A DNA stretch of 18,575 nt from positions 1 through 18,575 of the forward strand of contig CAJUTJ010000140.1 of assembly GCA_910589655.1 (NCBI GenBank), written 5' to 3'. Under the pieces are notes generated by a model. The model did not search any database. It was not told the origin of the DNA and was given only the letters and a program-made list of their open reading frames with translations. The position numbers and the translations under genes are program-made. Origin of the DNA: an uncultured Acetatifactor sp. Its GTDB lineage: Bacteria; Bacillota; Clostridia; Lachnospirales; Lachnospiraceae. Each line of letters opens with the position of its first letter. Within the stretch, counting starts at the first letter, position 1. Of this stretch, positions 8,388-14,561 are shown piece by piece.

Positions 8388-8984
8388 ATGAGAATAATGG
8401 CTATTGCTGACCATGAGTCGGAATTATTATGGGACTATTTTGACAGGAGCTATCTGGAGGGAATTGATCTGATCATTTCCTGCGGTGATTTGAAGCCTCA
8501 ATATTTATCTTTTCTGGCGACTTTTACACACGCGCCGGTATTGTATGTACATGGCAATCATGATGACCGGTATGAAAAGGTTCCTCCCGACGGGTGTATT
8601 TGTATTGAGGATAAAATATACGTGCATGACGGGGTTAGAATACTGGGGCTGGGGGGCTCCGTGCGGTATAAACCCGGCATCCACCAGTATACCCAGCGTG
8701 AGATGCGCAGGCGTATCTGGAAGCTTTGGTGGAGACTGAAATACCATAAAGGATTTGATATTTTGGTGACTCATGCGCCTGCTTATCAGGTAAATGACGG
8801 TGACGATCTGCCCCACAGAGGCTTTGACGCCTTCCGCACTCTGATGGAAAAGTATAAACCCGCATATTTTCTTCACGGCCATGTGCACATGAATTACGGA
8901 AGGAAATTTCCGCGCCTGTCCTCCTACAACGAGACACAGGTGATAAACGCCTATGAAAAATACATTTTTGATATTGACCTGTAA
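8388..8984 (+). CDS. Calcineurin-like metallophosphoesterase (YfcE-like)
   Basis: A 198-residue enzyme with the metallophosphoesterase motif series: D8, GD (33-34), GNHD (56-59), H129 in THAP, and HGHVH (163-167). The fold normally holds two metal ions and hydrolyses phosphomono- or phosphodiesters. The first motif is unusual: the standard DxH reads D8-H9-E10, so glutamate occupies the second ligand position, although a histidine is adjacent. No signal peptide is seen, so it is cytoplasmic. The substrate is unknown. It lies 141 bases after the BMP fusion gene on the same strand with no evident terminator between, so co-transcription is likely. The ribosome binding site (AAGTGGGA) is weak, and ATG 8397 is an alternative start. 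Confidence 0.88.
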   Translation: MRIMAIADHESELLWDYFDRSYLEGIDLIISCGDLKPQYLSFLATFTHAPVLYVHGNHDDRYEKVPPDGCICIEDKIYVHDGVRILGLGGSVRYKPGIHQYTQREMRRRIWKLWWRLKYHKGFDILVTHAPAYQVNDGDDLPHRGFDAFRTLMEKYKPAYFLHGHVHMNYGRKFPRLSSYNETQVINAYEKYIFDIDL

Positions 8985-9094
8985 CTAACCAAACCAATGG
9001 AATGCTGACTCATGAATTGGCGGACCGTTATTTTTATCCGAAAAAGCATACAACGGATTATCAGACAAAAAAAGATTTAATATGATATGACCGA

Positions 9095-9160
9095 GCGTGT
9101 TTGAAAAGTGTTTTCTGCAAGTAGTATGCTGCAATTTGCGGGAATGATTTTCGAACACGC
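9095..9160. other. Inverted repeat upstream of the S24/S26 peptidase gene
   Basis: GCGTGTTTGAAAA (9095-9107) pairs with TTTTCGAACACGC (9148-9160) over 13 bp, with one position a G-U wobble in RNA. The 40-base loop contains TGCA repeats. The right arm ends just before ATG 9167, so folding would bury that ATG but leave ATG 9197 free. Confidence 0.6.
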
Positions 9161-9196
9161 TTTCGTATGGAAAACATTTCGGGACGGGAGATTGAA

Positions 9197-9661
9197 ATGG
9201 AGGATGGAATACAGAGACGGAATATCGAAGAACTGCTGGATTCCGGAAATGCGGTACAGATTAAGCCTCAAGGCTACAGTATGTACCCTTTGATTGTTCC
9301 GGGGAGGGACGAAGCCGTTATCCGAAAGGAAGATCCCGCAGGATTGAAGCGGGGAGATGTGGTGCTGTACCGGCGTGACAGGAGTATTTTGGTGATTCAC
9401 AGAATCTGCAGGAAGGATGAAAGAGGGTTCTATATGGTGGGCGACAACCAGACGGAAATAGAAGGTCCTCTGCGTCCGGAGCAAATCAAGGGAAAGATGG
9501 TTGCGCTGATTCGAAAAGGAAGAGAGATAGATGTCCGTTCATTGCGCTACAGAATCCCCTGTTCCCTGTGGCTGTTTATGAGGCCGGTCAGAAGACCCGT
9601 AAGCCGGGCTGCTGCTGCGGTAAAAAGATTGATAAACAAATGCACAAAGATGCATTCATAG
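9197..9661 (+). CDS. S24/S26-type peptidase (signal-peptidase-like), apparently soluble
   Basis: A 154-residue protein with signal-peptidase boxes: QGYSMYPLI with the likely nucleophile S28, RGDVVLYRR (52-60), VIHRI with H68 where the bacterial enzyme has its general-base lysine, and MVGDNQ (80-85). Histidine at that place is the SipW or ER-type arrangement. It lacks the usual N-terminal membrane anchor. The C-terminus is basic with an SLWLFM patch and may associate peripherally with the membrane. I chose ATG 9197 because GGGAG (9186-9190) lies six bases upstream; ATG 9167 has no ribosome binding site and sits beside a hairpin arm. No obvious substrate or sortase gene is nearby. Its target is unknown. 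Confidence 0.82.
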   Translation: MEDGIQRRNIEELLDSGNAVQIKPQGYSMYPLIVPGRDEAVIRKEDPAGLKRGDVVLYRRDRSILVIHRICRKDERGFYMVGDNQTEIEGPLRPEQIKGKMVALIRKGREIDVRSLRYRIPCSLWLFMRPVRRPVSRAAAAVKRLINKCTKMHS

Positions 9662-9662
9662 T

Positions 9663-9691
9663 TTGCTTTAGAACCGCAAATGGTGTATGAT
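9663..9691 (+). promoter_or_regulatory. Candidate promoter for the aminotransferase/spermidine-synthase-like pair
   Basis: TTGCTT (9663-9668), a 17-base spacer, then TATGAT (9686-9691), just after the peptidase stop. A transcript from here would have a leader of about 270 bases occupied by hairpin repeat copy B. Confidence 0.45.
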
Positions 9692-9723
9692 ATAAAGTAA
9701 TAAAAGGCAGGGTTTAAATGAGA

Positions 9724-9906
9724 GGAAAGTGTGAAGGAAATCACTAAGCTCGAAAAAACCTCGCTAAGTGATTTCATGTTTTGCGGAGCAGAGCTCCTCC
9801 CTAAACTGCTAAAGCAGTTAGAAGAATCGCTTTCGCGATTCTTCCGGATTTGCACCAATTCATAAATTGTTTGTGCCGCCGATGGCGGCATGTCTGGAAG
9901 TTTGAA
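9724..9906 (+). repeat. Interspersed hairpin repeat, copy B, a chain of five hairpins
   Basis: Five hairpins follow one another: AAATCACTAAGC/GCTAAGTGATTT (9738-9774, one mismatch), GGAGC/GCTCC (9785-9797), AACTGCT/AGCAGTT (9804-9819), GAAGAATCGC/GCGATTCTTC (9821-9844) and TGCCGCC/GGCGGCA (9874-9890). The flanking blocks GGAAAGTGTGAAGG, TGCACCAATT, TTGTTTGTGCCG and GGCATGTCTGGAAG match copy A. The first three hairpins are extra compared with copy A, where about ten bases stand in their place. The element fills the leader of the aminotransferase gene. Confidence 0.78.
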
Positions 9907-9967
9907 AGAAAGACACGTTCAACTATTGATTGGTATGCGGGCCAAAGTACGCAAGAGAGGAATAAGT

Positions 9968-11020
9968 ATGAAAGAGAAGGCGGAATATTTGCATGGCGGT
10001 GACATATATCACAATCCGGTAGATTTGGATTTTTCCGTGAACAGTAATCCTCTTGGAATGCCCAGAAGGAGTATCGGGGAAGCGGTCAGAGGCATCAAGC
10101 TCTCAGGGCAGTATCCCGATTACCGCGGAGAGGAGCTTTGCCGGGAGCTGGCGGTATGGGAGAAGGTACATGGGGAAAATGTATTGCTGGGAAACGGTTC
10201 CGCGGAACTGATTTACGCTCTCTGCTTTGCGGTAAAACCGAAAAAGTGCCTTACGCTGGCGCCCACCTTTCAGGAGTATGCAAGGGCGGTTCAGGCAGTG
10301 GGCGGCCAGACGGAGTTTGTGAACCTCAAAGAAAGAGACTGCTTCCGGACGCCGGATTCCATTCTGGCGGCCATTGAGGAGGATACGGATATTGTATTTA
10401 TCTGCAATCCCAATAATCCCACCGGACAGATGACGGATCAGTCCTTGCTGTTTCGCATTGCGGCAAAGTGCGAAGCAACAGGAACATGGCTCTGTGTGGA
10501 CGAGGGTTTTCTGTCCTTTTTGCCGGATGAAGAGAATTACAGCATGAAACGTATGATGGGAAGATTTTCCAGATTGATTGTCCTGCGCACGTTTACGAAG
10601 CTTTTCGGTATGCCGGGGATGCGGCTGGGCTATATGCTCAGCGGTAATAGCTTTATACTCAATTCCGTCCGGAACAGTATGCAGCCGTGGAATACCTCTC
10701 TGCCCGCTCAGATGGCGGGGGTGGCGGCGCTTCGGGATAAGGATTATGTGGAAAAGACGAGACTGCTGATAGCCAGAGAGCGCACCTATCTGTGCGATGC
10801 GCTCAGGGACGGACTGACGGATAAGGTATACCCCTCTCATGCGAATTTTATTTTGTTTCAGGCCAAGCCCGATCTTGCGAAACTTTTGCAGAAGGAAGGC
10901 ATCCTGATCCGCAGCTGCGGCAATTTCCGGAATTTGTCCAATCGTTATTTCAGGATTGCCGTGCGTACCAGAAAGGAAAACAGGAAGCTTATTGAAACAT
11001 GGCGTGAACTGAAATGGTAG
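9968..11020 (+). CDS. PLP-dependent aminotransferase-fold enzyme, CobD/HisC-like
   Basis: A 350-residue fold-type I PLP enzyme. The N-terminus HGGDIYHNPVDLDFSVNSNPLG is like CobD, the L-threonine-O-3-phosphate decarboxylase. Other landmarks are CNPNNPTG (146-153), D178 in CVDEG, the PLP lysine K211 in RTFTKLFGMPGMRLGY, PSHANFILF, and a C-terminal IRSCGNF...FRIAVR that is again CobD-like. HisC-type aminotransferases share much of this, and no cobalamin or histidine genes are nearby, so the reaction is left open. ATG 9968 is preferred because GAGAGG (9955-9960) sits seven bases upstream; in-frame ATG 9890 lies inside the repeat. The spermidine-synthase-like gene starts 58 bases after the stop. 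Confidence 0.85.
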   Translation: MKEKAEYLHGGDIYHNPVDLDFSVNSNPLGMPRRSIGEAVRGIKLSGQYPDYRGEELCRELAVWEKVHGENVLLGNGSAELIYALCFAVKPKKCLTLAPTFQEYARAVQAVGGQTEFVNLKERDCFRTPDSILAAIEEDTDIVFICNPNNPTGQMTDQSLLFRIAAKCEATGTWLCVDEGFLSFLPDEENYSMKRMMGRFSRLIVLRTFTKLFGMPGMRLGYMLSGNSFILNSVRNSMQPWNTSLPAQMAGVAALRDKDYVEKTRLLIARERTYLCDALRDGLTDKVYPSHANFILFQAKPDLAKLLQKEGILIRSCGNFRNLSNRYFRIAVRTRKENRKLIETWRELKW

Positions 11021-11078
11021 GAGCGGTGCGGTAAGAGAAAGTTGTAATATGATACAAGTTGCATTATGGAGGTTTATA

Positions 11079-12683
11079 GTGAGCAAGTCACCGATTTTAA
11101 AGAACAAGCTGTTTTTATATCTCACGGAATTTTTTGCGGGTATGTCCGTTATGGCGGTGGAGCTGGGAGCCAGCAGGCTTCTGGCTCCTTACTTTAGTTC
11201 CTCCCAGATCGTATGGACAATCATTATCGGAACCATTATGATTGCCATGGCGCTGGGGAATCTCTACGGCGGCAGAAGCGCCGACAGGAAACCGGATCCT
11301 GACAGGCTGTATGGAAGGATTCTGATTGCCGCAATCTGGATCGCAGCCATACCGGTGGTGGGAAAATATATTATTCTGGGAATATCCGCTCTGCTGATTT
11401 TCGCAGTGAACAGTAATTTCCTGATCTGGGCGGCTTTTGCGGCCTGTATGATTATTTTTGTATTTCCGTTGTTTCTGCTGGGGACGGTAACGCCGTCGCT
11501 GGCAAAGTATTCTGTGGAAAGTCTGGAAGACAGCGGCAGGACGGTGGGGACGCTGGGTGCTTTTAACACCATCGGAAGCATAATCGGTACGTTTGTACCC
11601 ACCTTTGTCACCATACCGGCGGTGGGAACTTCCGTCACTTTTCTGATTTTCTCAGGAATCCTTTTGGTATTGTGTATCCTGTACTTTATCAGCAGGAAAC
11701 GGGGGAAGGTAAAAAGCGGGGCTGCCGTTGTCTTGTTTTTGCTTTGCTGCGGCTTTGGCTCTTCCGGCAGCTTTGCTTTCTGGGAAACCAGCCTGACCTT
11801 TGAGGGGGAATCCGTGTACAATTATCTGCAGGTGAAGGAGGACAACAGGAGAGTGATTCTGTCCACCAATGTCCTTTTCGGTGTCCAATCGGTGTTGGTA
11901 AAGGAGCAGGCTCTTACGGGAATGTATTATGATTATGCCATGGCGGCGCCGCTGATGACGGGAGCGGAGCGGCCCGCCGACTGCAATGTGCTGATTCTGG
12001 GTATGGGAACAGGGACATATGCTACCCAGTGCAGCCGTTATTTCGGTGATATGGACATTGAAGGAGTGGAGATTGACGGGAAAATCACGGATTTGGCAAG
12101 GGCTTATTTCGATCTGCCGGAATCGGTGCCTGTAACTACCTATGACGGCAGGGCGTATCTGAATGCCGTGGACGAGAAGTATGATGTGATTATGGTGGAT
12201 GCCTATCAGGATATCACCATTCCCTTTCAGATGTCTTCCGTGGAGTTTTTTACATTGGTAAAAGAACATTTGGCGGAAGACGGCGTTATGGTCGTGAATA
12301 TGAATATGCGGGGGCGGGAAGAGGGCAATATTAACCAGTATCTTGCGGATACCATTGCTTCCGTGTTCGGACAGGTTTACACGGTGGACGTTCAGGGCTC
12401 CACTAACCGGGAACTGTTTGCCTCCGACAACGGGGCGATGGCGGAATATCTGGAAGCGGGTATTGGGAAGCTGGAAAATCAGGAACTGGCGGATATGATG
12501 GCGAAGGTGTCCGGCGGGCTGACGGCGTATGAAGCGGGCAGCTATCTGATGACGGACGACAAGGCACCGGTGGAGCTTCTGGGAATGCGTGTGATTGACG
12601 ATCTGATTATGGATGAAGTGAATTATTATAAGGGAATTTATCGGGAGAAGGGACTGCAAGGGGTGCTGGACAGCCTGCTGTAA
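11079..12683 (+). CDS. Membrane-bound spermidine-synthase-like protein
   Basis: A 534-residue fusion. Residues about 10-225 form roughly seven or eight hydrophobic helices (LTEFFAGMSVMAVELGASRLLAP is typical of fused MFS/spermidine synthases). The C-terminal half is a Rossmann-type aminopropyl- or methyltransferase-like domain: VLILGMGTGT (304-313), VEIDGKI (330-336), YDGRAYL (355-361) and VDAYQD (373-378). Spermidine synthases transfer aminopropyl from decarboxylated SAM; whether this protein does so is unknown. I chose GTG 11079 because GGAGG (11068-11072) lies six bases upstream. ATG 11049, in frame, has no good ribosome binding site. It is probably co-transcribed with the CobD/HisC-like gene. 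Confidence 0.87.
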   Translation: MSKSPILKNKLFLYLTEFFAGMSVMAVELGASRLLAPYFSSSQIVWTIIIGTIMIAMALGNLYGGRSADRKPDPDRLYGRILIAAIWIAAIPVVGKYIILGISALLIFAVNSNFLIWAAFAACMIIFVFPLFLLGTVTPSLAKYSVESLEDSGRTVGTLGAFNTIGSIIGTFVPTFVTIPAVGTSVTFLIFSGILLVLCILYFISRKRGKVKSGAAVVLFLLCCGFGSSGSFAFWETSLTFEGESVYNYLQVKEDNRRVILSTNVLFGVQSVLVKEQALTGMYYDYAMAAPLMTGAERPADCNVLILGMGTGTYATQCSRYFGDMDIEGVEIDGKITDLARAYFDLPESVPVTTYDGRAYLNAVDEKYDVIMVDAYQDITIPFQMSSVEFFTLVKEHLAEDGVMVVNMNMRGREEGNINQYLADTIASVFGQVYTVDVQGSTNRELFASDNGAMAEYLEAGIGKLENQELADMMAKVSGGLTAYEAGSYLMTDDKAPVELLGMRVIDDLIMDEVNYYKGIYREKGLQGVLDSLL

Positions 12684-12690
12684 GGGAATC

Positions 12691-12726
12691 GGGTAACAGT
12701 TCGGGCAGGTCACTGAACGGTTACCC
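12691..12726. other. Hairpin just after the spermidine-synthase-like gene
   Basis: GGGTAACAGTTC (12691-12702) pairs with GAACGGTTACCC (12715-12726), with one mismatch in 12 bp and a 12-base loop, starting eight bases after the stop. No T-run follows, so termination is possible but not clear. Confidence 0.6.
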
Positions 12727-12925
12727 AGTACAACGAATATTAAGTTTCGGATAGTTTGACGCAGAATAAATTTCCATCTGCCCCGCAGAATGAATTTTCA
12801 GTCTGTAGGGCAGATTTCCGACGGCGTAGCGGTGGCTGCGTCTGGGAAATCTAACGCGGCAGATGGAAATTCATTTCCGCTGTCTGCGAGCCCCGCTTCG
12901 CGGGAGGTGTTGCCTGAACTGTTAC
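12691..12925. repeat. Composite inverted-repeat element of about 235 bp
   Basis: The outer ends match in inverted orientation: GTAACAGTTCGGGCA (12693-12707) and TGCCTGAACTGTTAC (12911-12925), one mismatch in 15. Inside lies a perfect 14-bp inverted repeat, AATTTCCATCTGCC (12769-12782) with GGCAGATGGAAATT (12858-12871), enclosing AGATTTCC..GACG / CGTC..GGAAATCT (12812-12852) and followed by CCCGC/GCGGG (12892-12904). The layout resembles a non-autonomous terminal-inverted-repeat element, but no target-site duplication was confirmed. Open frames across it look like by-products of the repeat. Confidence 0.6.
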
Positions 12926-12979
12926 AGAATCAGGGCGAAAAAGCACCATGCATTTGGCAAAAAAGAGCATACCCTACCG

Positions 12980-12993
12980 GCCGGATATCCGGC
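12980..12993. repeat. Perfect 14-bp palindrome
   Basis: GCCGGATATCCGGC is its own reverse complement. It lies in the palindrome-rich gap between two convergent genes, and its role is unknown. Confidence 0.6.
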
Positions 12994-13042
12994 AAGGCTC
13001 CTCCTAAAGCGGGACAATGGAGTCATGCTGCCAAGCAAAAAG

Positions 13043-13087
13043 AAGGCTGCGATAAAAAGGCTGCGATAAAAAGAAGGCTGTGATCAA
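13043..13087 (+). repeat. Short tandem repeat, about three copies
   Basis: AAGGCTGCGATAAA occurs at 13043-13056 and 13057-13070, and a variant AAGGCTGTGATCAA starts at 13074. It lies just beyond the end of the GNAT gene. Confidence 0.65.
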
Positions 13088-13119
13088 ATAGGAGCCGACA
13101 AGTAGCATATGGAACAAAG

Positions 13120-13683
13120 TTACGAGAGCATTTCCCACTCTGATTTTAACAATGCATAATAACAGGAATCGCAGATACCTTGATTGTTCCGGCTCGAGCA
13201 TCGCAGAGTTCCTTCATACTTCATTCCGCATTTCTCCATAACTTTACCTGAATTAGGGTTTCTCGGATCGTGCCTTGCTTCAATACGGTTGGCTCCCACC
13301 TCTTGAAAGAAGAAGTCCATAACTGCTTTCATTGCCTCAGAGGTGATTCCCTGATGCCACCAAGCCCTTCCGATACAATATCCGATATGGATCATGGAAA
13401 TATCCTCATTCATGTGAACTGAGCTGATATTACCGATAGGTTCATTACCGTTTTCCTTTAAAACGATGGCCCAATGATAATGCTTTTCGTCGGAATAAGA
13501 GTTTACCCAATTTTCTATTACGAATTTGCTCACATCAATATTGGGATGTGTGGGCCATGTTAAATATTTCGTCACCTCATCATCGGATGCCCAGTTTTTG
13601 TACATTGCGCCGACATCTTCACTGACAAATCTTCTTAAAATCAATCTTTCGGTCTCTAACCTTTTTGTACCGCAGTGTTTCAT
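13120..13683 (-). CDS. GNAT N-acetyltransferase, RimJ/RimL-like
   Basis: A 187-residue acetyltransferase that would move an acetyl group from acetyl-CoA to an amine or protein N-terminus; the substrate is unknown. Features are LETERLILRRF near the start, WASDDEVTKYLTW, PIGNISSVH, the acetyl-CoA loop region GRAWWHQGITSEAM (105-118) and NPNSGKVMEKCGM (142-154). ATG 13683 is preferred because the family normally begins a few residues before LETERL and AAGGAAAGGG lies about eight bases upstream. ATG 13737 would add 18 residues and cannot be excluded. It is the first gene downstream of the T-box leader on the same strand. Confidence 0.87.
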   Translation of the reverse strand: MKHCGTKRLETERLILRRFVSEDVGAMYKNWASDDEVTKYLTWPTHPNIDVSKFVIENWVNSYSDEKHYHWAIVLKENGNEPIGNISSVHMNEDISMIHIGYCIGRAWWHQGITSEAMKAVMDFFFQEVGANRIEARHDPRNPNSGKVMEKCGMKYEGTLRCSSRNNQGICDSCYYALLKSEWEMLS

Positions 13684-13737
13684 ATGATTTGCCCTTTCCT
13701 TCACCGCTTTGTCCGTTGAAAAATTTCGTCTCTCCAT

Positions 13738-13949
13738 CTTAATTACCTAACCTTTCTCTTTATTCCCGCGAGCAATAAGGAAAATAGCCATGTTTACATG
13801 GATATTAAAACCAATTTCTAATTGCTTTACGAATGCCGTGAAGGTTAAATACCATAGCTTCCTGCGGACGCATTGCGCTCTGCAGCACTGTAAGCTTGAT
13901 ACCCCGTTGCTCGCAGTGGGGTTTTGACTTGGAAATGATAAAAATGTTA
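13738..13949. other. Gap between T-box terminator and GNAT gene
   Basis: About 210 bases without a gene. Two hairpins are visible: CCATG/CATGG (13789-13802) and ACCCC/GGGGT (13901-13922, followed on the plus strand by TTTT). The minus strand has no amino-acid-related gene here, which is where a T-box target would normally begin. Confidence 0.5.
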
Positions 13950-13990
13950 TAAAATAAAAAGCCCTAAGTATAAATTCATATACTTAGGGC
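13950..13990 (-). terminator. T-box terminator hairpin
   Basis: On the minus strand GCCCTAAGTATA (13990-13979) pairs perfectly with TATACTTAGGGC (13972-13961) over 12 bp with a 6-base loop, followed by TTTTTATTTT (13960-13951). The T-box sequence lies just upstream, as expected for the terminator/antiterminator switch. Confidence 0.93.
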
Positions 13991-14232
13991 GAATATAACC
14001 GCGGTTCCACCTAAATTCAGATCAACGTCTGCGCTTTTATCATAGTACGGATTCAATATCTTATACTATATTCCCTTTAACGGTGGAATTTTCCGTCGGA
14101 CGCTACTTTATTCACTCCGCTGCTCCAAGACGCCTTCCATGCTTTCTTCATAAGGGTTCGCACCAAACACCCTCTCTCTGAAATCAGGTAAACATGTACT
14201 ATTCCTCTTCTTAGCATTTTCTCTATTATTTA
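13950..14232 (-). ncRNA. T-box riboswitch leader (tRNA-sensing)
   Basis: The minus strand carries the T-box consensus AGGTGGAACCGCGG (14012-13999), an AGTA element (loop-E half of Stem I), a CAGAGAGAG AG-bulge, a GGTGCGAACC apical loop, a GGAGCAG segment before Stem III, and the terminator. Stem I closes with AUGC/GCAU, leaving GAAGAAA on the 3' side. Reading the pattern GAA-specifier-A gives GAA (glutamate) as the most likely specifier codon; AGC (serine) is possible under another pairing. T-boxes raise expression of aminoacyl-tRNA synthetase or amino-acid genes when the matching tRNA is uncharged. Here the next gene in line is a GNAT acetyltransferase. Confidence 0.93.
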
Positions 14233-14238
14233 TCGGAA

Positions 14239-14267
14239 AGTATATCTTATCTAAGGCCAATTGTCAA
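14239..14267 (-). promoter_or_regulatory. Strong sigma-A promoter of the T-box transcript
   Basis: On the minus strand a consensus -35 TTGACA (14267-14262), a 17-base spacer and TATACT (14244-14239) lie immediately before the T-box Stem I. Confidence 0.88.
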
Positions 14268-14306
14268 GAAATTCTTTTATTTTAGTTTCCCCGTGTTTTC
14301 TTGTTT

Positions 14307-14414
14307 GTTACTGTTCACTCCGTTCACAGCAACCTATGCACGCAATCCTGTTTCGGGTTTGTCACGCAAAATCAGCGTGAAAACATCTCGCGGTGACAGC
14401 GAGTGAACAGTAAC
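14307..14414. repeat. Inverted-repeat element of about 108 bp
   Basis: GTTACTGTTCACTC (14307-14320) and GAGTGAACAGTAAC (14401-14414) are perfect 14-bp inverted ends. Inside are the hairpins TCACGC/GCGTGA (14362-14380) and CTCGC/GCGAG (14387-14403). The end sequence TGAACAGTAAC resembles TGAACGGTTAC of the element at 12691 (9 of 11 bases), so both may belong to one family of short mobile or RNA-structured repeats. It lies between the T-box promoter and the uxuB terminator. Confidence 0.72.
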
Positions 14415-14489
14415 TCTTGTTTGCAGTTTGCAAAGTCGCATAAGAACTAAACAAAAGAGAGCAAACTCAACCGGGATTGCATTGGAAAA

Positions 14490-14526
14490 GCAGCTGCCCC
14501 AAAAGGCTGTATGCCTTAAGGGGCAG
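14490..14526 (-). terminator. Intrinsic terminator of the uxuA-uxuB cluster
   Basis: On the minus strand CTGCCCC (14526-14520) pairs with GGGGCAG (14500-14494), and AAGGC with GCCTT inside, separated by a two-base TT/TT internal loop. A CTGCTTTT tail follows. It lies about 35 bases after the uxuB stop. Confidence 0.82.
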
Positions 14527-14561
14527 AAGGATAAGGATAGATGATACGTGATACATTTGTG

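Noticed and set aside
9547..9891. Minus-strand frame containing the KNRESDS string
   Set aside because: It is antisense to the peptidase end and hairpin repeat copy B, and the same peptide string appears in the other repeat copies.
12790..13083. Plus-strand open frame of about 97 codons in the palindrome-rich gap
   Set aside because: It reads through inverted repeats and a short tandem repeat, has no ribosome binding site and no recognisable domain.
13866..13880. 11-base match (AGCGCAATGCG, minus strand) to the 57-bp duplication at 315-428
   Set aside because: The flanks do not match, so chance is a sufficient explanation.
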